NCBI GenBank assembly: GCA_003138355.1
Contig: PLFX01000035.1
Coordinates: 1-36,387, forward strand
Length of the DNA: 36,387 nt
Direction: 5' to 3'
From: Solirubrobacterales bacterium
Lineage (GTDB): Bacteria > Actinomycetota > Thermoleophilia > Solirubrobacterales > Solirubrobacteraceae
Below the pieces are notes generated by a model that saw only the letters and a list, made by a program, of their open reading frames with translations, ran no database searches and was not told where the DNA came from. Of this stretch, positions 22,943-31,076 are shown piece after piece (the first letter of the stretch is position 1; each line of letters starts with the position of its first letter). The position numbers and the translations under genes are program-made.

Positions 22943-24058
22943 CTACAGGGCGCCTACCTGCTTGAGGTCGGACGCCACCACGGGTGCCGGGAGCGGTGCG
23001 ACTGCGTCGGGGCCACCCTTGCTCTGCTCCGTCGAGCTGAGGCAGAACTTGATGAACGTCTGCAGATCCGGGATGTCAGCCGAATCCGGGCGGACGATGA
23101 CGTCGCTGAACGTCGCCATCGGGTATGCGCCCAGTTCCTCGGCCTTCAGGGCGGCCTGCTTCTTCGTCAGCTTCGGCGCCTTGTGCCCCTTCTTCACCTT
23201 AGGGGCCGTGTACTTGCTCTTTGCGACGTAGGTCGCGATGACCGGCTCTTGATTGGCGACCAGCGCCGAGCTTGGTACCAGGTCGGCTGCGTCTGTCATA
23301 TTCGCCGGGAACGGGTGGACGAACGCGCCGGACGGGTTCTCGATCGCCGCGCCGTGCAGGTTCCCCTCGTGGGCGTAGTAGGTCGAGATGTAGCCCACTG
23401 CGCCCTGGGTAGCGGCGATCGCGGCTGTGACGCCAGAGCTGCCCTTAGCCCCGGTCCCGACCTTGAAGGCCGGCTGCTGCACCGCGCCGAACGCGGTGCT
23501 GAAGGCCGGATCGCTCGCCGACAGGAAGGCCGTGAACACGAAGCTGTCGCCCGACCCGTCGCTGCGCCAGACCGGCGTGATCGCCAGGTTCGGCAGTGCC
23601 GGCGAGCCCTTCGGTTGAAGCGCCTTGATTGCGGGATCGTCCCAGTTGGTGATCTGGCCCATGTAGATCTCCGCCAGTACCTTGCCGGAGAGCTGTAGGT
23701 TCGGGTTGCTCGGGAGGTTGTAGACCGCGCCGGTCGCGCTCAGAATCCACGGGATCTGAACGCAGACGGAGCATGCCGACGTCTGGGCTGCTGTCAGCGG
23801 CGCGTCCGATGCCCCGAAATCGACGAGCTTGCCGGTGATGTCGGTGATCCCGCCGCCCGAGCCGACCGCGTTGTAGGACACGCTGTCGCCGCTGTTGGCG
23901 GACTGGAAGTCCGGGATCCACGCGTTCTGGATCACCGGTGCAGCGAGCGTCGAGCCAGCCCCCTTAAGCGAGAACGCCGCCGCCGACGTGGCGGTGACCC
24001 CAAGTGCGAACGCGCCAGCAGCGCCAAACATGACGAGCTTGGCAGCTAGATGTTTCAT
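22943..24058 (-). CDS. pstS: Phosphate ABC transporter substrate-binding protein
   Basis: Extracytoplasmic phosphate-binding protein that delivers phosphate to PstCAB. The 371-aa product begins with a signal peptide (MKHLAAKLVMFGAAGAFALG, cleavage after TSAAA). The mature protein shows the PstS blocks: LKGAGSTLAAPVIQNAWIPDF, a SVSYNAVGSGGGITDI phosphate loop, DFGASDAPLTAAQ, QIPWILSATGAVYNL, TNWDDPAIKAL, PVWRSDGSGDSFVFTAFLS and GAVGYISTYYA. The C-terminal quarter has a Lys-rich insert (KVKKGHKAPKLTKKQ). No lipobox Cys is present. ATG 24058 is chosen because AGGAGGA lies about 9 nt upstream; two earlier ATGs would include that site. It diverges from pstCAB across a repeat-rich spacer. Confidence 0.94.
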   Translation of the reverse strand: MKHLAAKLVMFGAAGAFALGVTATSAAAFSLKGAGSTLAAPVIQNAWIPDFQSANSGDSVSYNAVGSGGGITDITGKLVDFGASDAPLTAAQTSACSVCVQIPWILSATGAVYNLPSNPNLQLSGKVLAEIYMGQITNWDDPAIKALQPKGSPALPNLAITPVWRSDGSGDSFVFTAFLSASDPAFSTAFGAVQQPAFKVGTGAKGSSGVTAAIAATQGAVGYISTYYAHEGNLHGAAIENPSGAFVHPFPANMTDAADLVPSSALVANQEPVIATYVAKSKYTAPKVKKGHKAPKLTKKQAALKAEELGAYPMATFSDVIVRPDSADIPDLQTFIKFCLSSTEQSKGGPDAVAPLPAPVVASDLKQVGAL

Positions 24059-24089
24059 CTGCGAGTTCCTCCTCATAGTTTCCTTATAA

Positions 24090-24106
24090 GAGAGCAACTC
24101 GCTCTC
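24090..24106 (-). promoter_or_regulatory. Inverted repeat in the pstS upstream region
   Basis: GAGAGC and GCTCTC flank a 5-nt loop, 32-48 bp upstream of the pstS start and just before TTATAA/TATGAG sequences that could be the -10 box. It may be an operator half-site pair or a small 5'-leader hairpin. Confidence 0.3.
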
Positions 24107-24131
24107 CGCGATCGCAGCATCGCCGCCTAGC

Positions 24132-24181
24132 GTGACCGCCTTGTTACGAACTCGTGACGCAGGTCGTTACCATTTTGTGAA
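24132..24181. promoter_or_regulatory. Five direct repeats with about 11-bp period between pstS and pstC (Pho-box-like)
   Basis: GTGAC 24132, GTTAC 24143, GTGAC 24154, GTTAC 24166 and GTGAA 24177 recur with spacings 11, 11, 12 and 11 bp. Direct repeats with 11-bp period are the known arrangement for PhoB/PhoP winged-helix proteins. The units here differ in sequence from the E. coli and Streptomyces boxes. The array can serve both divergent promoters. Four or more units would suit a protein with two DNA-binding domains. Confidence 0.65.
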
Positions 24182-24208
24182 GGGGGTGGGCGGCGACGAC
24201 GCAGCGGC

Positions 24209-24214
24209 TAGGCT
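24209..24214 (+). promoter_or_regulatory. -10 box (TAGGCT) before pstC
   Basis: TAGGCT ends 7 nt before the GTG at 24222, the leaderless spacing seen elsewhere in this window. It lies 28 bp beyond the last direct repeat, a distance compatible with activation from the repeat array. Confidence 0.45.
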
Positions 24215-24221
24215 GCGCCGC

Positions 24222-25214
24222 GTGAGCACGACCGCCGTTCCTGCCCGGCTGCCAGGCGCACGCCGCTTTGCCGATCGCATAGGTGATCGGGTGCTGCTCG
24301 GACTCGCCGCCGGGGCCTCGATTCTCGCCGTCGCGATCATTGGGCTGATCATCTACGAGATCGTCAACAGCGCAAGCCCTGCGATCTCCAAGTACGGCCT
24401 CGGCTTCTTCGGGCATCAGACGTGGAACAACTACACGGTCTTCGGCGCCGCGACGCTGATCTTCGGCACGGTTGTCACGTCGGCAGGTGCGCTGCTGATC
24501 GCGGCACCACTGGGGATCGCGATCGGCCTGTACCTCAGTTTGTTCAGCGCGCGCCGCACGGCAGCGATTATTGGCCCGCTCGTCGAGATGCTCGCCGCGG
24601 TCCCAAGCGTCATCATCGGCCTGTGGGGGATCATCGTGCTCGGCCCCTTCCTGCGCTCGACGATCGAACCGTGGCTGCACGACGCGCTCGGCTTCATTCC
24701 ACTGTTCGGCACGCCGTCGGCGACCGGGAGCGGCGTGTTCACCGCGATAATCGTCCTCGGGATCATGGCGCTGCCGATCATCGCGGCGATCACGCGCGAC
24801 CTCTTCCTGACCGTTCCGAGCGAGTTGAAGGACGGTGCGCTGGCACTTGGTGCGACGCGGTGGGAGATGGTGCGCGGCGTGGTCCTCTCGTCGATGCGCC
24901 CAGGAATCGCGTCGGCGTGCATTCTCGGTGTCAGCCGCGCGCTGGGTGAGGCGATTGCGGCATTGCAAGTGATCGGGAGCGTGTTCCAGATCTCCAGCAA
25001 CCTGTTTGCCCCCGGCAACACGCTCGGCGCGACGATCGCGATTCAGGCGAACGCCGACAACAGCAAGCTGCAGGTAGCGTCGCTTTTCTACCTCGCCCTG
25101 GTGTTGCTGGCAATCGAGCTGCTCGTCAACCTGGCGGCGCAGGCGATCGTGCGCCACTACCGCGTGCCGTCGGCGAGCGGACCGACCATCGTCGCGGCCG
25201 GCGCCCCCAACTGA
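24222..25214 (+). CDS. pstC: Phosphate ABC transporter permease PstC
   Basis: Inner-membrane channel subunit for high-affinity phosphate uptake. The 330-aa protein has about six helices; the first (about 26-48) is followed by an extracytoplasmic stretch (SKYGLGFFGHQTWNNYTVFGA), and the transport domain contains the EAA loop ELKDGALALGATRWEMVRGVVL preceded by MALPIIAAITRDLF. ISRALGE-type residues (GVSRALGEAIAALQVIG) are intact. The frame is open from GTG 24132, but that codon lies inside the repeat array. GTG 24222, 7 nt after TAGGCT, is therefore preferred. The stop overlaps the pstA ATG by 1 nt. Confidence 0.93.
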   Translation: MSTTAVPARLPGARRFADRIGDRVLLGLAAGASILAVAIIGLIIYEIVNSASPAISKYGLGFFGHQTWNNYTVFGAATLIFGTVVTSAGALLIAAPLGIAIGLYLSLFSARRTAAIIGPLVEMLAAVPSVIIGLWGIIVLGPFLRSTIEPWLHDALGFIPLFGTPSATGSGVFTAIIVLGIMALPIIAAITRDLFLTVPSELKDGALALGATRWEMVRGVVLSSMRPGIASACILGVSRALGEAIAALQVIGSVFQISSNLFAPGNTLGATIAIQANADNSKLQVASLFYLALVLLAIELLVNLAAQAIVRHYRVPSASGPTIVAAGAPN

Positions 25215-26110
25215 TGGCGTCGCTCGATTACACGCGCCCACTGACCGCGAGCGGGAACCTTCGGCGCCGGCGGGTGGTCGACCGCCTGATGCGGGGCGCG
25301 GCGACGGCCGCCGCACTCGCCGCGGTCGTAATCCTCGGACTCATGGTGTTCGCGATCGCACAGCGCGGGGGCAGCCAGCTGAGCGTCGCGTTCCTGACGC
25401 AGAACCCCCCGGAGCAGCTCTACGCCGCGGGTGGCGGGATCGCCAATGCGATCATCGGCAGCGCGTTGATGGTCGCGCTCGCCACGATCATCGCACTACC
25501 GATCGGGGTGCTGATCGCGATCTACCTGACCGAGTTTGCCACGGCCCGAGCGGCCGGGCCGATCCGCCTCGCGCTCGACCTCCTCTACGGGATGCCGACG
25601 ATCGTGATCGCGATCTTCATCTTGGGCCTGCTCGTCGTCGGACACGGCCAGACGGGCTTCTATGCGTCACTCGCGCTGGCAATCATCATGCTGCCGTTGA
25701 TCGCCCGCACGACCGGCGAGTCGCTCGCGCTCGTCCCGAAGGAGCTGCGCGACGCCTCGCACGCGCTCGGCATCAGCCGCTGGCGCACCACTGTTGGTAT
25801 CACCATCCCAAGCGCGCTGGGCGGCATCGTGACCGGCACTATTCTCGCTGTAGCGCGCGTCGCCGGCGAGACGGCCCCGATGCTCTTGCTGGCATCCGTC
25901 TTTGACAACACGAAGACCAGCTTCAACATCTTCGGCCAGGCGTTGCCCAACATCCCCTACGAGATCTTCAACCTGGCCGAATCCGGCGGCACGGTCAACG
26001 TCGCCAAGGCTTGGGGCGCGGCATTCGTGCTCGTAGTCTTCGTCCTCATCGCGAATTTTGTGGCTCGAGCCCTGCATCACCGCAGCACTAGGATGATGAC
26101 CGGACGATGA
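25214..26110 (+). CDS. pstA: Phosphate ABC transporter permease PstA
   Basis: Second membrane subunit of the PstSCAB importer, forming the phosphate channel with PstC. The 298-aa protein has about six membrane helices. The EAA loop is [23 protein letters not shown], followed by [19 protein letters not shown], where the conserved Arg and Glu residues of PstA are present. [32 protein letters not shown] is the usual second helix region. The start overlaps the pstC stop (TGATG) and the stop overlaps the pstB ATG (ATGA), so pstC, pstA and pstB form a tightly coupled operon. Confidence 0.94.
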   Translation: MASLDYTRPLTASGNLRRRRVVDRLMRGAATAAALAAVVILGLMVFAIAQRGGSQLSVAFLTQNPPEQLYAAGGGIANAIIGSALMVALATIIALPIGVLIAIYLTEFATARAAGPIRLALDLLYGMPTIVIAIFILGLLVVGHGQTGFYASLALAIIMLPLIARTTGESLALVPKELRDASHALGISRWRTTVGITIPSALGGIVTGTILAVARVAGETAPMLLLASVFDNTKTSFNIFGQALPNIPYEIFNLAESGGTVNVAKAWGAAFVLVVFVLIANFVARALHHRSTRMMTGR

Positions 26111-27018
26111 GCAACAAGACCCAGACGAGGAGCCCTTACTCAGTGATGGACGAGCCACACTCTGAGATCGATGCCGCGACCGCGCCGGTCGTGGCTCCAC
26201 TGGCGATAGAGGTCGCCGACAGCAAGGACGAGACGCCGCCCAGTCGCGAGGTCGTCTTCGACCTGCGCGACGTCAGCGTCTACTACGGCCAAGCGCTCGC
26301 CGTCGCGGGCGTGTCGCTCGAGATCCACCGCAACCAGATCACCGCGATGATCGGCCCGTCGGGCTGCGGCAAGACGACGATCCTGCGCAGCCTCAACCGC
26401 ATGAACGACTCGGTCTCGAGCTTCCGCCTGACCGGCTCGTGCACCTACCACGGCAACGACCTCTACGCCTCCGGCGTCGACGCGGTCGAGGTGCGGCGCC
26501 GCATCGGGATGGTCTTCCAACGGCCGAACCCGTTCCCCAAGTCGATCTACGACAACATCGGCTGGGCGCCGCGGATCCTCGGGATGAGGGACAACCTCGA
26601 CGAGCGCGTCGAGAAGGCGCTGCGCGGCGCCGCGTTGTGGGACGAGGTCAAGGACCGCCTGAAGACGAGCGCGCTGGGCCTCTCTGGCGGCCAGCAGCAG
26701 CGCCTATGTATCGCGCGCTCGATCGCGATCGAGCCCGACGTGCTGTTGCTCGATGAGCCCTGCTCGGCGCTCGACCCGATCTCGACCGCGTCGATCGAGG
26801 ACCTGATGCAGGACCTCAAGAACGACTACACGCTCGTGATCGTCACCCACAACATGCAGCAGGCGGCGCGCGTCGCCGAGCGGACGGCGTTCTTCAGCCT
26901 CGACGTAAGCGGCGGTCAGCGCAAGGGCATCCTCGTCGAGTACGACGACACGGCCACGATCTTCACTCGGCCCGCCGACAAGCGGACCGAGGATTACGTC
27001 ACCGGCCGCTTCGGCTAG
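26107..27018 (+). CDS. pstB: Phosphate ABC transporter ATP-binding protein
   Basis: ATPase that powers phosphate import. The 303-aa product has Walker [10 protein letters not shown] (83-91), the PstB-specific Q-loop region [22 protein letters not shown], signature LSGGQQQR (192-199), Walker [14 protein letters not shown] and H-loop IVTHNM. The first 48 residues, before [13 protein letters not shown], are a poorly conserved acidic extension; ATG at codon 14 is an alternative start. It is the last gene of pstCAB. The phoU gene that often follows is not present; a lipoprotein gene converges on it, with a hairpin between. Confidence 0.95.
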   Translation: MSNKTQTRSPYSVMDEPHSEIDAATAPVVAPLAIEVADSKDETPPSREVVFDLRDVSVYYGQALAVAGVSLEIHRNQITAMIGPSGCGKTTILRSLNRMNDSVSSFRLTGSCTYHGNDLYASGVDAVEVRRRIGMVFQRPNPFPKSIYDNIGWAPRILGMRDNLDERVEKALRGAALWDEVKDRLKTSALGLSGGQQQRLCIARSIAIEPDVLLLDEPCSALDPISTASIEDLMQDLKNDYTLVIVTHNMQQAARVAERTAFFSLDVSGGQRKGILVEYDDTATIFTRPADKRTEDYVTGRFG

Positions 27019-27036
27019 CGACCCGGTCGGCGCCGA

Positions 27037-27060
27037 GCGCGGGCCACGCAGGCCCCGCGC
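27037..27060. terminator. Hairpin between convergent pstB and lipoprotein genes
   Basis: GCGCGGGCC and GGCCCCGCGC pair with one bulged C around a 5-nt loop in the 60-bp spacer between two convergent stops. It probably works as a bidirectional terminator. Confidence 0.55.
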
Positions 27061-27078
27061 GCGTGGCGAGCGCTCAGC

Positions 27079-27525
27079 TCACGGGACCGCTTTGCTGATC
27101 GCGCTGCATTCGGCCTGCGCGGCCGACTTGTACGCGGCCGGGACGCCGGCAATCGCCGCGTTGCACCAGCTGGTGGCGTCGGCCTTGAACGCGCTGACGT
27201 TACCGCTCCTGAGGTCCTGACAGACCTTGGCGAGGTCGGCCTTCGCCGTCGCGCCGAAGGTGGACGGCAGCGTGTTGTAGGTCTTCGAGCACGCCGTCGC
27301 CGCTTCCTTGAGGACGGAGGCGGTCAGGCCTGCCGGGAGGCCGCCCGATGAGGTCGCAGCGCTCGGCGATGTCGATTTGGCAGGCGTCGTCTTGGCAGGC
27401 GTCGTCTTGGCCGGCGTTGTCTTGGCCGGTGGCGTCTTGCTCGGGCTGCTCCCGCCGCCGCACGCCGCGATCAAGAGCACGCTGGCCGCGCCGACTGCCG
27501 CGAGCAAATAAAGCCTCGGAATCAT
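27079..27525 (-). CDS. Secreted lipoprotein with TPAKT repeats and a four-cysteine C-terminal domain
   Basis: A 148-aa exported protein of unknown function. The signal peptide MIPRLYLLAAVGAASVLLIA ends in a lipobox-like IAAC, so Cys22 is probably lipidated. A low-complexity linker follows (30-60) with TPAKT repeated about four times, encoded by 15-bp DNA repeats at about 27381-27435. The C-terminal 85 residues are helical and carry four cysteines (79, 102, 121, 140), suggesting two disulfides. ATG 27525 is chosen because AAGGGGGA lies just upstream; an earlier in-frame start gives a non-signal N-terminus. It converges on pstB, but no functional link to phosphate is evident. Confidence 0.8.
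   Translation of the reverse strand: MIPRLYLLAAVGAASVLLIAACGGGSSPSKTPPAKTTPAKTTPAKTTPAKSTSPSAATSSGGLPAGLTASVLKEAATACSKTYNTLPSTFGATAKADLAKVCQDLRSGNVSAFKADATSWCNAAIAGVPAAYKSAAQAECSAISKAVP
27381..27435 (-). repeat. 15-bp tandem repeat coding TPAKT units
   Basis: GGCGTCGTCTTGGCA is repeated head to tail about 3.5 times with a few changes in the last copies, encoding the Pro/Thr/Lys linker of the lipoprotein. Copy number may vary between strains by slippage. Confidence 0.8.
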
Positions 27526-27828
27526 TGTCTCCCCCTTGTCGACGGGCAGGACGCGGGCTCGCCCCCGCCACTCGCGCAATTTAGCGCGCTGGACGGATCG
27601 CTCGCAGGATTCGCCTCACGTGTCTAGGACGCGAGGATCATCAGCTTGGACAGCGAATAGGGAGCCCGTGGCGCAAACGCCCGCATCCCGTGTCATTCCC
27701 GCTCAAGCGTTCGGCCATGGTGCCGATTTCATGCCTGGAACCTTCGTCGAGGGCGATCACGCCCCCGCGCGGGCTCCTCGATCCTGACATTGCCAAATTG
27801 GACGAACTCTGCGAGCTTGTGACGTCTG
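27526..27828. other. 303-bp spacer between divergent lipoprotein and HD-GYP genes
   Basis: It contains the lipoprotein ribosome site at its left end and must hold both promoters. No convincing -10/-35 pair, RNA gene or repeat could be recognised, and open frames through it lack coding character. Confidence 0.4.
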
Positions 27829-28848
27829 ATGCATGCTGAGCTCGGCAAGATGCAAATCGTGGCCGTCGACGACACGAGCGTCAACCTGACGCTGCTCGCG
27901 ACGATCCTCGCATCCGCGGAGTACGACAACGTGCTCTGCATCAGCGACCCGTACAAGGTCGAGGAGGAGCTCGGGCGCAACCCGCCGGACCTCCTCTTCC
28001 TCGACCTCCACATGCCGGGACGCGACGGCTTCGAGATCCTCGCCGGCCTCGCACCCCAGGTCCGCGGACCGGACATGCTGCCGGTTTGCGTGATCACCGC
28101 CGACAGCGACATCAAGGTGCGGCGGCAGGCGCTCCAGATGGGGGCACGCGATTTCATCGTCAAGCCAATCGACGCGATCGAGGTACTGATGCGCACGCGC
28201 AATCTGCTCGAAGCACGCTGGTTACAGCAACACCTGCGTTACGAGCTCGAACGGTCGGGATTCGAGAACCTCGAGCGCCTCGCCCACATCGCCGAGAGCC
28301 GTGACTCGCACGACTACGAGCACGCGACGCGCGTCGGTCGGTTGGCGCGTCGAATCGCGGAGGCGATGGGACTCGGCTCGCAGTTCGCGGCGATGATCCG
28401 GGAAACGGCGGCACTGCACGATGTCGGAAAGATCGTGATCCCCGACAGCATCCTGCGCAAGCCCGGACCGTTGACGCCGGAGGAGTTCGACGTGATGCGC
28501 ACCCATACCACCGTCGGTTCGGAGATGTTCGGGACCGTCACGCACAGCGAGACGATCGGGATGGCGGCCACGATCGCGCGCTCACACCACGAACGCTGGG
28601 ACGGCAGCGGCTATCCCGACGGACTGGCCGGCGAGGATATCCCGATCGCCGCGCGCATCGTCGCGGTCGCCGACGTATTCGACGCGCTCGTGACGAACCG
28701 TCCCTACCGCGACGCGCTCACCGAGGAGGAGGCGGTGGCCGTGATCGACGCGGGCGCCGGTGCCCAGTTCGACCCGGACGTCGTCGAGGCTTTCCACCGC
28801 TGGCGCGAGGTTTCGCCGGCGACCGAAGCGATCTACAGGGCGGTCTAG
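27829..28848 (+). CDS. Response regulator with HD-GYP output domain (c-di-GMP phosphodiesterase)
   Basis: A 339-aa two-domain cytoplasmic protein. The receiver domain (about 8-125) has the acidic pair Asp14/Asp15, phospho-acceptor Asp59 in LLFLDLHMP, Thr90 and Lys112 in VKPID. The HD-GYP domain (about 145-339) has LAHIAESRDSHDYEHATRVG, the catalytic ALHDVGKIVIPD with His197/Asp198, MRTHTTVG, the SHHERWDGSGYPDGL block with the GYP triad at 261-263, and RIVAVADVFDALVTNRPYR. All metal ligands appear present, so hydrolysis of cyclic di-GMP is expected. No cognate histidine kinase is adjacent. The start may be ATG 27829 or ATG seven codons later. Confidence 0.93.
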   Translation: MHAELGKMQIVAVDDTSVNLTLLATILASAEYDNVLCISDPYKVEEELGRNPPDLLFLDLHMPGRDGFEILAGLAPQVRGPDMLPVCVITADSDIKVRRQALQMGARDFIVKPIDAIEVLMRTRNLLEARWLQQHLRYELERSGFENLERLAHIAESRDSHDYEHATRVGRLARRIAEAMGLGSQFAAMIRETAALHDVGKIVIPDSILRKPGPLTPEEFDVMRTHTTVGSEMFGTVTHSETIGMAATIARSHHERWDGSGYPDGLAGEDIPIAARIVAVADVFDALVTNRPYRDALTEEEAVAVIDAGAGAQFDPDVVEAFHRWREVSPATEAIYRAV

Positions 28849-28934
28849 CCTAGCCTCAGCTCGCTTCGTGCGGCCGGCCGGCTGTGCGTATTGCGTGGGC
28901 CGGCTGGTTGCCGCACCCCTGCTGCGAGGCTAGG
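28849..28934. other. Nested inverted repeats: structured RNA or terminator candidate
   Basis: Three nested stems are centred on one axis: CCTAGCCTC/GAGGCTAGG (28849-28857 with 28926-28934), GTGCGG/CCGCAC (28868-28873 with 28911-28916) and CCGGCC/GGCCGG (28874-28879 with 28898-28903). Together they could fold into an 86-nt arm immediately after the HD-GYP stop. This is larger than a usual terminator. The remaining spacer to 29051 shows nothing recognisable. Confidence 0.4.
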
Positions 28935-29051
28935 CAGCTTCGCGCGGCCCCTGCGATCGCCCGCACGTAAGATGCCGTGCTGTTGGTGGTGGCGATTGAT
29001 GGCAGTCCGGGAGTGGTGGCCGACCTCTTGCGTGGGTCGGTGAACTGAGGC

Positions 29052-29687
29052 GTGCGGCTACCGGAGCGGTTGGCGATCCTCACGGACTTGGACGGCACGC
29101 TGGTCGATTCGCGAGCCTCGGCGGAGGCGGCGTTTCGCTGGTGGGTCGAGTACCGCGGGTTGGGCGAGGAGGCGCTCGCGAACTTTCCCTTTGGCCGGAA
29201 GTCGACTGAGCTCGTGGCAGACCTCGCGCCAGAGCTCGATGCGGAGCGCGAGGGCGCGCTGCTGGAACGTCGGCAGAGCGAGCACACCGAGGGCGTCGTC
29301 GCGGTGCCGGGCGCGGCAGAGCTGTTGCGCGATCACGGTCGCTTGATCATCGCGACGTCGGGGACGCTCGAGCTTGCGCGCGCGCGGCTTGCGCGAGCCG
29401 GGCTTACGGTGCCGCCGCTGATCTTGACGGCGGAGGATTGGGAGCATGGCAAGCCCGATCCCGAGCCCTACTTGACGGCCGCCGAGCGGTTGGGGGCCGA
29501 TCCAGCGGAGTGCTTGATCCTCGAGGACTCGCCGCCCGGCGTTCAGTCCGGTGTGGCGGCGGGGATTCCGGTCATTGCGATCCTCACGAGCTACGCCGCG
29601 GAGGAGCTCCCCGGCGCGGTCGCATACCTGCCGTCGCTCGAGGGCCTGGCGGAGGCGGCCGCGTCACTGGGCCTCAGCGCGGCGTGA
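29052..29687 (+). CDS. HAD-superfamily phosphatase (beta-phosphoglucomutase/sugar phosphatase-like)
   Basis: A 211-aa HAD hydrolase. Motif I is DLDGTL with nucleophile Asp12 and Asp14, motif II is ATSGT (Ser103), motif III is Lys134 in HGKPDP, and motif IV is LEDSPPG (Glu158/Asp159). The helical cap inserted after motif I (RASAEAAFRWWVEYRGLGEEALANFPFG) is of the C1 type found in sugar-phosphate phosphatases. The small-phosphate substrate is not predictable. The start is GTG. The stop codon overlaps the convergent GH79-like gene by 14 bp. Confidence 0.88.
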   Translation: MRLPERLAILTDLDGTLVDSRASAEAAFRWWVEYRGLGEEALANFPFGRKSTELVADLAPELDAEREGALLERRQSEHTEGVVAVPGAAELLRDHGRLIIATSGTLELARARLARAGLTVPPLILTAEDWEHGKPDPEPYLTAAERLGADPAECLILEDSPPGVQSGVAAGIPVIAILTSYAAEELPGAVAYLPSLEGLAEAAASLGLSAA

Positions 29688-31038
29688 TCGCGACGACGCT
29701 GTTCGGCTGGATCGTGATCGTGAGCACGCCGGTGTGGGGCCTGGCGGTTGCCTGTGGCTCGATCACCGGGGCCGCCGACTGCACCCTCAGCACCGTCGCG
29801 CTGTGACTCGAGAGCAGCGCAACCGCGACCGGCGTTGCGGCGTAGCTCGTGACCACGTAGGTCTTGGCGCCCGTCGGGCTGGTCACGAGGACCCCCATCA
29901 GATCGCTTGGCGTACGGAGCGTCCTGACGGTCGCCCCCACGGGGAGCAGCTGGACGGCGGTCTCGAGCCCGTCGTATAGGGGACGCAGCGTGATCGAGCC
30001 GTCGGCGCCGACGAGGAACGGGTCGTAAGTCGAGCCGCTGGAGTGGAAGCGCACCGACTGGATGCCGCCCCGAATCGCATTGATCACGAGCCGCAGGCCC
30101 CAGACGGCCGATGCGGCGGAGTCCGAGACGCCCGGCTTGCCGCGGCAGGCGACCGAGTTGCTCTCGGAGATCAGCATCGGCAGGTGGACTCGGTTCGCGA
30201 CGCCCAGCATCTCCTTGACGAAGTCGCTCAGCTCGGAGACGCCGGGGGACAGGAGCGCGCGAACGGTCGCCTGCCGCGCTCCGGTGCAGGCGTTCAGCGG
30301 ATAGAAGTGCACGTCGATCGCGTGCAGCGACAGCGCCGTGGCGATCTGCGGAATATCGCCGAGCCAACGCGGCGTCGCGAAGTCGGGGCCCTCGATGACC
30401 GTGCCCGGCCCAAGCTGCTGCTCGACCGCTTGCGCATCATCCAGGTAGGTCGAGAACGGGAGCAGCGACTTCGCCGGCGCCGTCGCGTTCCACCACGCGA
30501 CCGACGGGCCGTCGATGTCCGGCTCGTTCCCGATCTCGAAGCTGAGCAGGTTGGCCGGGATCGCGCTGCGCACCTGCGCCGCGATCGTCGCCGCCCACGC
30601 CGGGATCTGAGAGGCGAGGTTGAGACCGACGACGATCGGGTCGTGCGTCTGGCTGTCGAGGCAGCCGAGCTGGCTCCAGAACGCCTGCGGCAGGTCCGTG
30701 ACCCCCGTGAACTGCGGCGTTCCGGCGGGGGCTGTCTGATCCTCCGAATCGCCGCCGATCCGGATTGTCGGCGCGCCGAGCGCGGCGATGGTGCTGACGA
30801 GCGCCGGCGGCGGACACGAGCCGCTGCCCAGGTCCGAGGCCAAGACCTGGTACTCGACGCTCAGTCCGACCGGGTCGGTCGTGACGGTGACCGGCGCGCC
30901 GGTCGTCGCGCCGAGCTCGGCCGGGCTCGAGCTCCCCACGCCCATCGACGGCGCTTGCGTCGCGCCAGCGGTCGTAGTGGTGGACGATGCCGCTAGCAGC
31001 GCCGCGGCACAGCCGAGGGTCGCAATCGTGCGCCGCAC
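29674..31038 (-). CDS. Secreted glycoside hydrolase of the GH79 type (beta-glucuronidase/heparanase-like)
   Basis: A 454-aa exported clan GH-A hydrolase. A signal peptide (about 1-25) is followed by a Ser/Thr-rich stretch. The barrel has the GH79-like start SVEYQVLASDLG, RIGGDSED, the acid/base Glu172 in FEIGNEPD and the nucleophile Glu292 in LISESNS, 120 residues apart as expected. HAIDVHFYPLNAC and the C-terminal beta-sandwich (about 370-454) also match. GH79 enzymes remove glucuronic acid from polysaccharides or proteoglycans; the natural substrate here is unknown. The start is GTG, 9 nt after TAGACT. It overlaps the convergent HAD gene by 14 bp. Confidence 0.82.
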   Translation of the reverse strand: MRRTIATLGCAAALLAASSTTTTAGATQAPSMGVGSSSPAELGATTGAPVTVTTDPVGLSVEYQVLASDLGSGSCPPPALVSTIAALGAPTIRIGGDSEDQTAPAGTPQFTGVTDLPQAFWSQLGCLDSQTHDPIVVGLNLASQIPAWAATIAAQVRSAIPANLLSFEIGNEPDIDGPSVAWWNATAPAKSLLPFSTYLDDAQAVEQQLGPGTVIEGPDFATPRWLGDIPQIATALSLHAIDVHFYPLNACTGARQATVRALLSPGVSELSDFVKEMLGVANRVHLPMLISESNSVACRGKPGVSDSAASAVWGLRLVINAIRGGIQSVRFHSSGSTYDPFLVGADGSITLRPLYDGLETAVQLLPVGATVRTLRTPSDLMGVLVTSPTGAKTYVVTSYAATPVAVALLSSHSATVLRVQSAAPVIEPQATARPHTGVLTITIQPNSVVAITPR

Positions 31039-31040
31039 GT

Positions 31041-31059
31041 GGCGCGCAGTCTACGCGCC
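31041..31059 (-). promoter_or_regulatory. -10 box framed by an inverted repeat before the GH79-like gene
   Basis: TAGACT (minus strand, 31053-31048) lies between perfect 6-bp arms GGCGCG and CGCGCC, 9 nt before the GTG start. The palindrome centred on the -10 box could be an operator for a dimeric repressor. Confidence 0.35.
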
Positions 31060-31076
31060 GTTGCCTGGGGCGGGTC

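Noticed and set aside
24132..24221. Upstream GTG start of pstC at 24132
   Set aside because: The codon and following 50 bp are the phased repeat array, and the extra 30 residues are not PstC-like; GTG 24222 has a -10 box at leaderless spacing.
27381..27435. Possible CRISPR array
   Set aside because: Head-to-tail 15-bp repeats without spacers inside a coding frame; they encode the TPAKT linker.
28856..29287. 143-codon minus-strand frame before the HAD gene
   Set aside because: Ser/Arg-rich translation, antisense to HAD motif I, no ribosome site; the spacer is better explained by the nested stems.
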